Origin: Saccharothrix ecbatanensis
Lineage (GTDB): Bacteria > Actinomycetota > Actinomycetes > Mycobacteriales > Pseudonocardiaceae
Assembly (NCBI RefSeq): GCF_014205015.1
Contig: NZ_JACHMO010000001.1
Location: forward strand, 2,976,001-3,040,000
Reading direction: 5' to 3'
DNA: 64,000 bases
The position numbers were made by a program, and so were the translations under genes. The notes below the pieces were generated by a model. It saw nothing but the letters and a program-made list of their open reading frames with translations. It had not been told where the DNA came from and made no database searches. Positions within the stretch are counted from its first letter, which is position 1; every line of letters starts with the position of its first letter. This document shows positions 1 to 8,852 of the stretch, one piece after another.

Positions 1-591
1 GCGCATGCTCGGCTTGAAGTTGTACCACTCCTCGACCTTCTGCCAGCGGTCCGGCAGGTGCCTGGTCGACTCGTGCACCTCGTCCACCTGGTACGAGGTG
101 GCGGTGAGGCCGTTGGCGGAGTGCGCGGTCATGTGCGCGCCGCCGTTGACGAAGTCGTCCCACCACGGGAAGGACGACTCGATGTTCATGTCGGTCGCGT
201 TGTGGATGGCGACGATGCCGCCGCCGTTGTTGACGTACTTCCGCACGGCGGCGCGCTGGGCGTCGGTGTCCCAGACCATGCCGCCGTTCTGGAGCATGAT
301 CACGACGTCGAACCCGGCCAGGTTCTCGTCGGTGAACTGGGCGGAGTCGTCGCTGTGCACGACCTCGAAGTGGTTGTCCACGGCGAGCTTCTCGACCATC
401 GCGATGCCGGCCGGGATCGAGTCGTGCCGGTAGGCGCCGGCGGCGGTCTTGGTGAACAGCAGGGCCCGGAATTCGGCCGGCGCCTCGTGGCCGGGGTGGG
501 CCGCGGCGGTCGCCGGGGCCAGGCCGACCACGACGAGCAAGGCCAGCACGAGCGTCAGGACAGTGCGCAAGCGGACTACAGGGGTTCTCAC
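1..591 (-). CDS. ThuA-domain secreted protein, C-terminus cut by window edge
   Basis: The visible 197 codons begin with GTG at 591 behind a good ribosome site (GGAGG at 594-600). Residues 1 to about 31 form a Sec signal peptide with a long Leu/Val core ending in ATAAA, so the protein is exported. The mature part resembles the ThuA-like (trehalose utilisation, PF06283) fold: LLFTKTAAGAYRHDSI near the start, a NGGGIVAIHNATD segment, and a later DEVHESTRHLPD stretch. ThuA proteins occur with Gfo/Idh oxidoreductases and TIM-barrel isomerases in sugar catabolism, which fits this operon. It is the last visible gene of the minus-strand operon, 64 bp after the isomerase gene. The precise reaction is unknown; the C-terminus and any further domains (often CBM or PKD) lie outside the window. 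Confidence 0.8.
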   Translation of the reverse strand, partial: MRTPVVRLRTVLTLVLALLVVVGLAPATAAAHPGHEAPAEFRALLFTKTAAGAYRHDSIPAGIAMVEKLAVDNHFEVVHSDDSAQFTDENLAGFDVVIMLQNGGMVWDTDAQRAAVRKYVNNGGGIVAIHNATDMNIESSFPWWDDFVNGGAHMTAHSANGLTATSYQVDEVHESTRHLPDRWQKVEEWYNFKPSMR

Positions 592-655
592 GATCCTCCA
601 CACACTTTCGGTTCCGCCCGGCGTGCCGGCGCCGGTGAGTCGGGGGACACGCGGG

Positions 656-1513
656 TCAGGCGGTGGCTACCACCTCCCTCAGGAACCGGAGCCCGTCGAC
701 GGCGAGCGCGTCCTGCGTGGACGCCAGCGGGCGCCAGATGGACGCGGCGGTCGCGATGGTCGCGTTCTCACCGGTGAACGACTCGATGCACAGCGGACCG
801 GTGTAATCGGCCTCCGCCAGGGCGGCGACGATGTCGGGCCAGTCGAGGGTGTCGTCGCCGGGGGTGCCTCGGTCGTTGGCGCACACCTGGACGTGCGCGA
901 TCCGGCCCTTGGCCGACCGGATCGCGCCGCCGACGTGCTTCTCCTCGATGTTCTGGTGGTAGACGTCGACCGCGACACCACACCCGTCGGCGGGCAGGCC
1001 GTCCAGTGCCGCGAGGGTCTGCCCGATGGTGTTGAGCAGGCTGGTCTCGTAGCGGTTGAGGGGTTCCACCGCGACCCGCACGCCGGACGCGAGCGCGTAC
1101 TCGACGACGGGCGCGAGGTTGTCACGCAGCTCGGCGTAGGCGTCCGACCGCTCGCGGTCCGACATGCGCCACGTGCGGCCGACCGAGGCGTAGGCGGGGC
1201 CGGCGATGACCGGCGACCCCACCTCCGCCGCGATGTCCACGACCTGCCGCAGGTAGTCCTGGGTGGTGGCGACGGTCGCGGCGTCGGCCGCGACCAGCTC
1301 CCTGCCCGGTGGCATCACCAGGCAGACGGTCGCGGTGAGACCGTGGTCGGCGAGCACCCGTGCCGCCCGTGCGGGATCCCAGTCACCGACCTGCTCCACC
1401 GGGAGTTCGAGCACGTCGAACCCCCAGCCGGCGGTCCGCGTGGCCAACACGGCCAGCGTCTCGTCGCGCAACGGTGACGTCCAGACCCACGTGTTCACAC
1501 CGATGGCGTGCAC
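656..1513 (-). CDS. Sugar phosphate isomerase/epimerase family TIM barrel
   Basis: This 285-residue protein is a xylose-isomerase-like TIM barrel (AP endonuclease 2 superfamily). The metal-binding acidic residues expected of the D-psicose/D-tagatose 3-epimerase and IolE-type branch are visible in order: Glu in VAVEPLNRYE, Asp in VDVYH, His in IAHVQVC, and the final Glu in CIESF. It should isomerise or epimerise a keto-sugar or inositol-type intermediate in the cytoplasm. It starts at GTG 1513, 37 bp after the binding-protein gene, within the same transcription unit as the sugar ABC transporter and Gfo/Idh oxidoreductase. Substrate cannot be read from sequence; a 3-keto-glycoside or ketose is my inference from the neighbours. 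Confidence 0.85.
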   Translation of the reverse strand: MHAIGVNTWVWTSPLRDETLAVLATRTAGWGFDVLELPVEQVGDWDPARAARVLADHGLTATVCLVMPPGRELVAADAATVATTQDYLRQVVDIAAEVGSPVIAGPAYASVGRTWRMSDRERSDAYAELRDNLAPVVEYALASGVRVAVEPLNRYETSLLNTIGQTLAALDGLPADGCGVAVDVYHQNIEEKHVGGAIRSAKGRIAHVQVCANDRGTPGDDTLDWPDIVAALAEADYTGPLCIESFTGENATIATAASIWRPLASTQDALAVDGLRFLREVVATA

Positions 1514-1550
1514 GGGTGCCTCCGTTCCAGTTCCAGGCGGGTTTTCGAGG

Positions 1551-2732
1551 TCACTTCCAGGGCGCGGGGTAACCCGGCATCCCCTCGCACCCGCACATCG
1601 CGTAGTGCAGCGGGGGCATGTCCTGCTTGAGGAAGCTCTGGAGGTTGTCGCCGGTGACCTTCGGCTGCGGGAGCACCCACTCCTTGGGCACCTGCTGGCC
1701 GTTGAGGACCTTCAGCGCGGCGATGATCGGGGTGCGCCACTGGTACGTCGGGTAGGTCGGCGCGACGGCGGTCATCTTCTCGTCGGCCCACATGCGCAGG
1801 AAGTCCTGCTGGTCCTCGCCGACGAACGCCGGGATCGGCACGCCCGCGTCCTGGAACGCCTCGACCGCGGCGACGGCGGTCGCGCCCGCGTCCATCCACA
1901 CGCCGTCGATCTGGCCTTCACGCTGGATGAAGTCGTTGACGATGCTCTTGGTCTTGGCCGCGTCACCGTCGGTGAACTCGACGCCGACGACCTTCAGGTC
2001 ACTGCCGGAGAAGATCTCGTTCGCCGCGGCCCACCGCTGCTCCAGCACGTCCACGCCGGGCAGGATGCGCAGGGCGAGGACCTTGCCGCCCGACTTCACC
2101 TTCTCCTTCAGGAACTCCGCGCCGTCCGCGCCGAACGCGAACCCGCCGATCGGGTGGACGAACGTGACCGGACAGGTCGAGTTGACGCCGCGGTCGAACA
2201 CGATCACCGGCACACCGGTCTTGCAGGCGGCCTCGATGGCGGGCGTCAGCGTCGCCGTCGTGTTCGGGGACACGATCAACGCGCTGCACCCCTGCGAGGC
2301 GAACGACTGGATGTCGCTGATCTGCTTGTCGTCCTTGGCCTCCGCGTCCAGCACGGTGAACTTCGTGATCTCCGGGTGCAGCTTCACCTCCTCCTTCATC
2401 GTCTTGAAGCCGACCTGCCGCCACGGGTTGTTGACCGCCGCGTTCGAGAAGCAGAGGTGGTGGTTGCCGCCCGGCTTGGCGAACTTGGCCGTGTCGACCA
2501 GCTCGGGGGAGATCATCTGCTCCCACGGCTTGTCGGCCGGGCCGTCGGCCGCGGTCGTCCGGAACTTCAACTGGCGCTCGTACTGCGCGCTGTTGAAGAA
2601 CTCGGACTTCGCGCTCTCGGCCTTGGACGTGCCCGTCGAGCCGGGTGTGCCGCCGTCGGCGGGCAGGTCGCTGCTGCAACCGGCCATGGCGAGCACGCCC
2701 GCGACGGCCACGACGGACCACTTCCTGTTCAT
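1551..2732 (-). CDS. Sugar ABC transporter substrate-binding lipoprotein
   Basis: The 393-residue product has a lipobox at residues 16-19 (MAGC) so it is a membrane-anchored lipoprotein. The body has the pentose/hexose binding-protein fold of the RbsB/XylF class (PF13407): a GFKTMKEEV region, ALIVSPNTTATLTPAI, and GVPVIVFDRGV are typical. A cysteine pair near the C-terminus (MCGCEG) is unusual for RbsB. ATG at 2732 is preceded by AAGGAG and overlaps the upstream permease stop by 4 nt, so translation is coupled. It supplies the two RbsC-like permeases and RbsA-like ATPase encoded just upstream. The ligand is unknown. Confidence 0.9.
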   Translation of the reverse strand: MNRKWSVVAVAGVLAMAGCSSDLPADGGTPGSTGTSKAESAKSEFFNSAQYERQLKFRTTAADGPADKPWEQMISPELVDTAKFAKPGGNHHLCFSNAAVNNPWRQVGFKTMKEEVKLHPEITKFTVLDAEAKDDKQISDIQSFASQGCSALIVSPNTTATLTPAIEAACKTGVPVIVFDRGVNSTCPVTFVHPIGGFAFGADGAEFLKEKVKSGGKVLALRILPGVDVLEQRWAAANEIFSGSDLKVVGVEFTDGDAAKTKSIVNDFIQREGQIDGVWMDAGATAVAAVEAFQDAGVPIPAFVGEDQQDFLRMWADEKMTAVAPTYPTYQWRTPIIAALKVLNGQQVPKEWVLPQPKVTGDNLQSFLKQDMPPLHYAMCGCEGMPGYPAPWK

Positions 2733-3766
2733 CGGATCTCCTTGTGCGGCGGTGAGGTGGTGCTGGAGGTGGACTCGGCGGTCGCGGTGCGCGACCTGAA
2801 CCCGAGCCTGAGGTTGGCGCCGAGGGAGGCGTAGGCCACCGCGGCGATGATGATCACGCCCTGGACGGCGGACTCCAGGGCACCGGAGACGCCGAGCAGG
2901 TTCAGCAGGGAGAAGAGGGCTTCCAGGGTCAACGCCCCGGCCGCGGCGGCCACGACGGAGCCACGTCCGCCGCCGAGCAGGACGCCGCCCAGCACCACGG
3001 CGGTGATGGCCCGGAACTCCAGGCCCTCCCCCACCTGCGCCGACACGCCCGCGAACCCGCCGAGCAGGATCGCCGCCAGCGCGGCCAGCAGACCGGACAG
3101 CACGAACGCCAGCACCTTCAGGCGCACGACCCGTCCGCCGGCCAGCCGCACGGCGTCCTGGTTGTCCCCCACCGCGACCAGCGTTCGGCCCGTGCCGCTG
3201 CGCATGAAGTAGGCGGCGGCGACCAGGACGACGAGGAGGATGACCACCGACCACGGCAGGTGACCGAGCACCGGCAGGTCGATCCCGCCGCGGCCGAACA
3301 CGCGGAACGAGGGCGACAGAGCGCCCCGGGGAGCGCCACCGGTCCACAGGAACACCGCGCCGTCGAGCACGAGCAGCATGCCCAGGGTCACGATGAACGA
3401 CGGCACCATCAGCTTGGTCGTGATCAGCCCGTTGACCAGGCCGACCAGCACACCGAAACCGAGCAGCAGCGGGATCACCCAGATGGTCGCCGACTCCTGC
3501 CCGTCGATCAGCCTGGCCGCGATCACCACCTCGGCCGTGACCAGCGACCCGACCGACAGGTCGAAACCGCCGGAGACGATGACGAAGTACTGGCCGATGG
3601 CGAGGATCACCAACGGCGCCGCGCGCTTGAGCAGCGCGAGGTAGCCGGTCGGTTCCGAGTAGGCCGGGCCGGCGAAGGCCAGTGCGACGAGGAGCACGGC
3701 CAGCACGGCGAGCACCGGCGCGGTGCCGTCCGCCAATCGGGGACGCCACGTGGTGGGCGCGTTCAC
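2729..3766 (-). CDS. Sugar ABC transporter permease, RbsC-like
   Basis: This 345-residue polytopic membrane protein belongs to the branched BPD_transp_2 family of ribose/xylose permeases. Hallmarks are IGQYFVIVSGGFDLSVGS near the first third and AVVLGGVLLGGGRGS near the C-terminus, separated by hydrophobic spans. GTG 3766 overlaps the stop of the preceding permease by 4 nt and the ATG of the binding protein overlaps its own stop by 4 nt. Two different permeases in one operon imply a heterodimeric channel, in contrast to the single RbsC of E. coli. Confidence 0.92.
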   Translation of the reverse strand: MNAPTTWRPRLADGTAPVLAVLAVLLVALAFAGPAYSEPTGYLALLKRAAPLVILAIGQYFVIVSGGFDLSVGSLVTAEVVIAARLIDGQESATIWVIPLLLGFGVLVGLVNGLITTKLMVPSFIVTLGMLLVLDGAVFLWTGGAPRGALSPSFRVFGRGGIDLPVLGHLPWSVVILLVVLVAAAYFMRSGTGRTLVAVGDNQDAVRLAGGRVVRLKVLAFVLSGLLAALAAILLGGFAGVSAQVGEGLEFRAITAVVLGGVLLGGGRGSVVAAAAGALTLEALFSLLNLLGVSGALESAVQGVIIIAAVAYASLGANLRLGFRSRTATAESTSSTTSPPHKEIR

Positions 3767-4776
3767 CCGGACCTCCTGGAGAGCTGACGGCGGGCGTAGA
3801 GCGCCACCGCGACGATGAGGACGATGCCGCGCACCACGTCCTTGAAGAACGGGTCGACCGCGAGGTCGTCGAAGACGGTGTCCAGGGTGGCCAGGATGAG
3901 GACGCCGCCGATGGTGCCGACGACACCGCCGCGGCCTCCGGCGAGCGCCGTTCCGCCGAGCACGACGGCCGCGATGGACTCCAGGTCGTAGCCCGCGTCC
4001 GTGCCGACGTACGGCGCGCCCGACCCGAGCCTGCTGGCCAGGAACACCCCGGCGAGACCGGCCGCGACCGCGCACAGGACGTGGGCGGTGACGATGGTGC
4101 GGCCGGTGCGCACACCGGAGAGCCTGGCCACGTCGATGTCTCCGCCGACCGCGTACATGTGGTAGCCGCCGCGGGTCCGCCGCAGGTACCACCAGGCCGC
4201 CCCGGCGACCGCGAGCATGAGCAGCACGCCGACCGGGATGGGGCCGAAGCGGTCGAACCCGAGGTGCTGGAACGCGCGCGGCACGTCGCCGGCCGGTCCG
4301 GTGTAGTTCTCCTCCAGGTAGCCCCGCAGGATCAGCGCCACGCCGAGGGTCGCGATGAACGCGTTGACCTTCAGCACGGTCACGACCAGGCCGTTGACCA
4401 GGCCGACGAGGGCGGCGACACCGAGGGCCAGCAGCACGCCGGGCACCATCATGCCGTCGCTGCCCGCCATGGTCTCGGCCGCGATGAGCGAGCACAGCCC
4501 GACCAGGTAGGCGACCGACAGGTCCAGCGACCCGTTGATGATCACGATGGTCTGGCCGACCGCGACCAGCCCCAGCACGGTGCTGCGGGTCAGGATGTTG
4601 AGGATGCCGCCCTGGTCGAGCAGGACGCCGCCCTGGATCCCGACCAGCACGCTCCCGACGATCAGCAACACCGCCAGGGCGAGGTAGACGGTCACGGTCG
4701 GGGTGAGGCTGAACCGCCGGACGCCACCTCTGGCGGCTCCCCGGGCGACCTCGATCTTCTCCTGCACGACGCTCAC
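3763..4776 (-). CDS. Sugar ABC transporter permease, RbsC-like (second subunit)
   Basis: This is a 337-residue permease of the RbsC family with about eight to ten hydrophobic spans. It has the family signatures VGQTIVIINGSLDLSVA and AAVVLGGTALAGGRGG. It starts with GTG at 4776, overlapping the ATPase stop by 4 nt, and ends overlapping the next permease by 4 nt. With that paralogue it would form the membrane channel of the sugar importer. No truncation or missing motif is seen. Confidence 0.92.
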   Translation of the reverse strand: MSVVQEKIEVARGAARGGVRRFSLTPTVTVYLALAVLLIVGSVLVGIQGGVLLDQGGILNILTRSTVLGLVAVGQTIVIINGSLDLSVAYLVGLCSLIAAETMAGSDGMMVPGVLLALGVAALVGLVNGLVVTVLKVNAFIATLGVALILRGYLEENYTGPAGDVPRAFQHLGFDRFGPIPVGVLLMLAVAGAAWWYLRRTRGGYHMYAVGGDIDVARLSGVRTGRTIVTAHVLCAVAAGLAGVFLASRLGSGAPYVGTDAGYDLESIAAVVLGGTALAGGRGGVVGTIGGVLILATLDTVFDDLAVDPFFKDVVRGIVLIVAVALYARRQLSRRSG

Positions 4777-6275
4777 GCCACTTCTCCGATTCCGTGCCCG
4801 GTGGCGAGCCCCATGACGGCCTCTTCGCTTGCCCCGGCGGGCAGTTCACCCGCGATGGCGCCCTCGTGGACGACCAGGATCCGGTCGCTCATGCCGATCA
4901 GCTCCGGCAGTTCGGACGAGATCATCAGCACCGCGACGCCGTTGCGGGCCAGGTCGCGCAGCAGCCGGTGCACGGCCTGCTTCGCGCCGACGTCGATGCC
5001 GCGGGTCGGCTCGTCCACGATGAGCACGCGCGGCCCCACGGCCAGCCACTTGGCCAGCACGACCTTCTGCTGGTTGCCGCCGGACAGGTACCGCACCTCC
5101 TGGTGCTCGCCCCGCGCGACGATCTCCACCGACTTCAGCAACGCGCCGAGGTCGGACTTCTTGCGCCCCGCGCCGCCCGGCAACGCCGACCGCCGGACCA
5201 GCAGCGCGTTGTCCCGGATGGACTGCCGCAGGGCCAGGCCCTCGCTCTTGCGGTCCTCGGTGACGAAACCGATGCCGAGGCGCACGGCGACACGGGGGTC
5301 GGTGATCCGCCGCGCCACGCCGTCCAGTTCCAGCGTGCCGCCGGTGAACGGCTCGACACCCCAGATCGCCCGCGCGATGGCCGACCGCCCGGAGCCTTGC
5401 AGCCCGGCGATGCCGACGATCTCCCCCGACCGCAGCTCCAAGGTCACCCCTCGGACCCGCTCGTTCCCCGCGCCGCGCAAGGCCAACCGGACCTCGCCGA
5501 GGTCTTCCTCGGTCGCCCGGTCCGGGTAGAGCGCGTCCAGCGAGCGCCCGACCATGTGCCGGACGAGCTGGTCGGACGTCATCTCGGCGGTCAGGGCGCA
5601 GGTGACGAACGCGCCGTCCTTCAGCACGGTGATCCGCTTGCTGAGGTCGAACACCTCGCGCATCCGGTGCGAGACGTAGAGGATCGCGATCCCCCGCTTG
5701 CGCAGCCGGTCCACCAGGTCGTACAGCAGTTCCACTTCCTGGTCGGCCAGCGCGGCGGTCGGCTCGTCCATCGCCAGCACCTTGGCGTCGGTGGACAGCG
5801 CCTTCACGATCTCGACGACCTGCTTGCGGGCGACCGAGAGCCGGCTGATCGGCGCGGCCGGGTCGATCCCGTCCTCACCGAGCCAGTCGAGGAGCTTCCG
5901 GGTGTCCTCCTCCATCTTGCGGCGGTCCACCTGGCCCCGCCGGACCGGTTCACGGCCGAGGTAGACGTTCTCCGCGACCGTGCGGTGTTCGAGGAGGTTG
6001 AACTCCTGGTGGATGATCGCGATGCCCGCCTCTTGGGCGTCGCGCGGCGTGGTGAAGACGACCGGCTCGCCGTTGACCTCGATCCGGCCGGAGTCGGGCC
6101 GGTGCACGCCCGCCAGGACCTTGAGCAGCGTCGACTTGCCCGCGCCGTTCTCGCCCATCAACGCGTGCACCTCGCCCGCGCGCAGTTCGAGGTCGACACC
6201 GCGCAGCACCGGCACACCGAGGAAGCTCTTGGTGATCCCGGTGAGGCGGACGACGACGTCCTGTTCGGCACTCAT
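4773..6275 (-). CDS. Sugar ABC transporter ATP-binding protein, RbsA/MglA-like
   Basis: This 500-residue protein holds two fused ABC ATPase domains as in RbsA and MglA. The N-terminal domain has Walker A GENGAGKS at residues 41-48, Q-loop region IIHQEFNL, and Walker B VLAMDEPTAAL. The second domain has a degenerate P-loop (GLQGSGRS), the signature YLSGGNQQK and Walker B VLIVDEPTRGID. Degeneracy in one half is normal for this family. It energises uptake by the two permeases encoded downstream. ATG at 6275 overlaps the oxidoreductase stop by 4 nt. Confidence 0.93.
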   Translation of the reverse strand: MSAEQDVVVRLTGITKSFLGVPVLRGVDLELRAGEVHALMGENGAGKSTLLKVLAGVHRPDSGRIEVNGEPVVFTTPRDAQEAGIAIIHQEFNLLEHRTVAENVYLGREPVRRGQVDRRKMEEDTRKLLDWLGEDGIDPAAPISRLSVARKQVVEIVKALSTDAKVLAMDEPTAALADQEVELLYDLVDRLRKRGIAILYVSHRMREVFDLSKRITVLKDGAFVTCALTAEMTSDQLVRHMVGRSLDALYPDRATEEDLGEVRLALRGAGNERVRGVTLELRSGEIVGIAGLQGSGRSAIARAIWGVEPFTGGTLELDGVARRITDPRVAVRLGIGFVTEDRKSEGLALRQSIRDNALLVRRSALPGGAGRKKSDLGALLKSVEIVARGEHQEVRYLSGGNQQKVVLAKWLAVGPRVLIVDEPTRGIDVGAKQAVHRLLRDLARNGVAVLMISSELPELIGMSDRILVVHEGAIAGELPAGASEEAVMGLATGHGIGEVA

Positions 6276-7513
6276 CCGGCCACCCCGGTCTGATCGCCCG
6301 CTCCACCCACAGTGGCCTGATCGCCCGCTCCACCCACGGTGGCCTGATCGCCCGCTCCGCCGACAGTGGCCTGATCGCCGACTCCGCCGACGGTGGTCCA
6401 CTCCCCGGCGGACGCGGCGGACAGCAGGACCGCCTCGGTGATCCGGGTCGCGCGCAGGCCGTCGGCGAAGGTCGGCAGCCCGTCCGGCCGGTCCTCCCCC
6501 CGCACGGCGCGGTAGGTGTCGGCGACGAAGGCGTCGAAGCAGTCCTGGTAGCCCTGCGCGTGCCCAGCCGGAAGCCGCGCGTACTTGGCGGCCGAGGGCG
6601 AGAGGGTGGACGGGTCGCGCACCAGCACCCGGTTGCCGTCCCGGCGGCCCACCCACAGCCGCTCCGGGTCCTCCTGGTCGAAGGCGAAGCTGGACTCGGT
6701 GCCGGAGACCTCCAGGTGCAGCCGGTTCTTCCGTCCGGCGGCGACCTGCGAGACCACCAGCGTCCCGAGGACCCCGGCCGCGGTGGTGAACTGGACGACG
6801 GCGGCGTCCTCGGTCGGCGTGACCGAGGGTCGCGGTCGGGCCTGCACGGTGGCGGTCTGGGCGGACAGCCGGTGGATCCGGTCGCCGGTGACGAACTCGA
6901 ACAGGTCGCACCAGTGCGAGCCGATGTCGGCGAACGCCCGGGACGGCCCGCCCACCGCCGAGTCGACCCGCCAGTCGTCGTCGTTCGGCCCGGCCAGCCA
7001 GTCCTGGAGGTACCCGCCGGTCACGGTGGACACCACGCCCGCCTCACCGGACGCCAGCCTGGCCCGCAGCTCGCGCACCATCGGGTGAAATCGGTAGACG
7101 AACGGGACGGTCCCCACCCGGCCCGCGGCCAGCGCCGCGGCGGTCAGGGCGTCGGCCTGCACCGCGCTGGTGGACAGGGGCTTCTCGCAGATGACGTGCG
7201 CACCCGCGGCCAGCGCCGCCTCCACCGCTTCCGCGTGCCGGGCGTTCGGCGTGCACACGTGCACCACGTCCGCCCCGGCTTCGGCCAGCAGCGCGTCGAG
7301 ATCCGGGTACCCGCGCTCGGCGCCCACGGTCCGCGCGGCGTGGTCGGCGGCCTCCGGGGTGCTCGCCACGGCGGCGACCACCGCGGCCCCGGCACGCCGG
7401 GCCGCTTCGGCGTGCACACGGCCCATAAACCCAGCACCCACCACGGCAACCCGCAGTGTCCGAGGCTCGGTACGACCGCTCTCGGCCGTTTGAGTTAGGT
7501 GGGTCACAGTCAT
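6272..7513 (-). CDS. Gfo/Idh/MocA family NAD(P)-dependent oxidoreductase
   Basis: The 413-residue product has an N-terminal Rossmann motif (VVGAGFMG, residues 24-31), the family EKP motif (110-112) containing the catalytic Lys, and a later DIGSHWCD segment supplying the His that usually assists catalysis. It should oxidise a sugar or inositol hydroxyl, probably at C3. ATG 7513 is chosen because TTGACA (7544-7549) and TACCGT (7521-7526), read on the minus strand with 17 bp between them, place the transcript start at or next to this ATG; an upstream ATG at 7549 would fall inside the promoter. The last 40 residues carry a nine-residue tandem repeat absent from ordinary family members. It heads the sugar operon and faces a ROK regulator. 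Confidence 0.9.
   Translation of the reverse strand: MTVTHLTQTAESGRTEPRTLRVAVVGAGFMGRVHAEAARRAGAAVVAAVASTPEAADHAARTVGAERGYPDLDALLAEAGADVVHVCTPNARHAEAVEAALAAGAHVICEKPLSTSAVQADALTAAALAAGRVGTVPFVYRFHPMVRELRARLASGEAGVVSTVTGGYLQDWLAGPNDDDWRVDSAVGGPSRAFADIGSHWCDLFEFVTGDRIHRLSAQTATVQARPRPSVTPTEDAAVVQFTTAAGVLGTLVVSQVAAGRKNRLHLEVSGTESSFAFDQEDPERLWVGRRDGNRVLVRDPSTLSPSAAKYARLPAGHAQGYQDCFDAFVADTYRAVRGEDRPDGLPTFADGLRATRITEAVLLSAASAGEWTTVGGVGDQATVGGAGDQATVGGAGDQATVGGAGDQTGVAG
6287..6394. repeat. 27-bp tandem repeat within the oxidoreductase gene
   Basis: Four adjacent units of 27 bp encode TVGGAGDQA on the minus strand (one copy has Val for the first Ala, the last ends in Thr). The period is a multiple of three, so copy number can change without frameshift. 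The repeat sits at the extreme C-terminus, past the conserved fold. Confidence 0.9.
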
Positions 7514-7520
7514 GCGGCGA

Positions 7521-7549
7521 ACGGTAAGGGGGCTAATGGCGGATGTCAA
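7521..7549 (-). promoter_or_regulatory. Promoter of the sugar operon, predicted leaderless transcript
   Basis: On the minus strand a perfect TTGACA (7544-7549), a 17-bp spacer and TACCGT (7521-7526, fits TANNNT) lie 7 nt before ATG 7513. There is no Shine-Dalgarno sequence before that ATG. Together this predicts a leaderless mRNA, common in actinomycetes. The divergent ROK regulator gene lies 100 bp away, so its operator should be in this gap; I did not find a convincing palindrome. Confidence 0.7.
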
Positions 7550-7613
7550 TCAAAAGTCGGTGAGGTTTCAGCGAGTTGCGCCGTATTGGCTCACTCTCTG
7601 GTTCAATTGAGGG

Positions 7614-8792
7614 GTGAAAGAAGACGTTCCCTCCGTCGGCGCCGCTTCACCGGGCGAGCTGCTGCGACTCCTGCGCGACGGCGTGCCCCGCACCCGCTCG
7701 GAACTCACCACGGTCACCGGGCTGGCGCGGTCGACCGTGCGGGCCAGGCTGGACGCGCTCCTGGACGCGGGCCTCGTCAGCGACGGGGGCAGCGAGGCCT
7801 CGACCGGTGGCCGACCGGCCGGCCGGTTCGTGTTCAACGCCCGCGCGCGGGTGGTGCTCGCCGCCGAGGTCGGCGCGACCCACGCCACCATCGCGGTGAC
7901 CGACCTGACCAGCGCGCCGCTGGCTGTCCGCCGGCTCGACCAGGACATCGCCGAGGGTCCGGAAGTGGTCCTGCCCCGGCTGATCGCGGCCTGGCGGGCC
8001 CTGCTCGCCGAGACCGGCCTCGAATCGACGCGCGTGGCGGGTGTCGGCATCGGCCTGCCCGGCCCGGTCGAGCACTCCACCGGGCGGCCGAACAACCCGC
8101 CGATCATGCCCGGCTGGGACGGCTACGACGTGCCCGGCCTGATCAGCGCCGAGCTCGGTGTCCCGGTGCTGGTGGACAACGAGGTCAACCTGATGGCCCT
8201 CGGCGAGCACACCACGTCGTTCCCGGAGGCCGAGCACCTCATCGTGATCAAGGTGGCGACCGGTATAGGCGCCGGTTTCATCAGCAACGGCCTGCTGCAC
8301 CGCGGCGCGGTGGGCGCGGCGGGCGACCTCGGGCACATCCTCGCGCCGCACGCAGGCGACGTGCCGTGCCGCTGCGGGAACACCGGTTGCCTGGAGGCCG
8401 TCGCCAGCGGCTCCGCGATCGCGGCGGCCTTGCGCGCCAAGGGAGTCGAGGCGTACACCAGTTCCGACGTGGTGGCGCTGGTCCGGGCGGGCAACCTCGA
8501 AGCCGGTCAGGCGGTGCGGCAGGCGGGCCGCAACATCGGCGAGGTGCTGGCGGCGTGCGTGAGCATGTTCAACCCGTCGCTGATCGTCGTGGGCGGCACC
8601 GTCGCGCTGGCCGGCGAGATGCTGCTGGCCGGTGTGCGCGAGGCGATCTACCGCCGTTCGTTGCCGTTGGCGACCGGGAACCTGCGCATCGTGCCGTCCC
8701 AGGCGGGTGACGACGCCGGTGTCCTGGGCGCGGCGGCGATGGTGGTGCAGCACGTCCTCTCACCGGCCGTTGTGGACCGACAACTCGCCTGA
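7614..8792 (+). CDS. ROK family transcriptional regulator
   Basis: This 392-residue protein starts at GTG 7614. An N-terminal winged helix (about residues 12-60, RSELTTVTGLARSTVRARL) is followed by a ROK sugar-kinase-like domain. The ATP phosphate loop is changed (EVGATHA, 85-91, instead of DxGxT) as in ROK repressors. The zinc site is intact: His241 and CRCGNTGC (252-259). The DNEVN motif (189-193) corresponds to the sugar-binding/catalytic region. It is divergent from, and probably controls, the sugar ABC/Gfo-Idh operon, with a sugar as inducer. NagC/XylR-type regulators work this way; the specific effector is unknown. Confidence 0.9.
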   Translation: MKEDVPSVGAASPGELLRLLRDGVPRTRSELTTVTGLARSTVRARLDALLDAGLVSDGGSEASTGGRPAGRFVFNARARVVLAAEVGATHATIAVTDLTSAPLAVRRLDQDIAEGPEVVLPRLIAAWRALLAETGLESTRVAGVGIGLPGPVEHSTGRPNNPPIMPGWDGYDVPGLISAELGVPVLVDNEVNLMALGEHTTSFPEAEHLIVIKVATGIGAGFISNGLLHRGAVGAAGDLGHILAPHAGDVPCRCGNTGCLEAVASGSAIAAALRAKGVEAYTSSDVVALVRAGNLEAGQAVRQAGRNIGEVLAACVSMFNPSLIVVGGTVALAGEMLLAGVREAIYRRSLPLATGNLRIVPSQAGDDAGVLGAAAMVVQHVLSPAVVDRQLA

Positions 8793-8852
8793 CCACCCGG
8801 GAACCGCCGCGGCGCAACGCTTTCGCGGACACCCACCGACTAGGAGGCGCGC

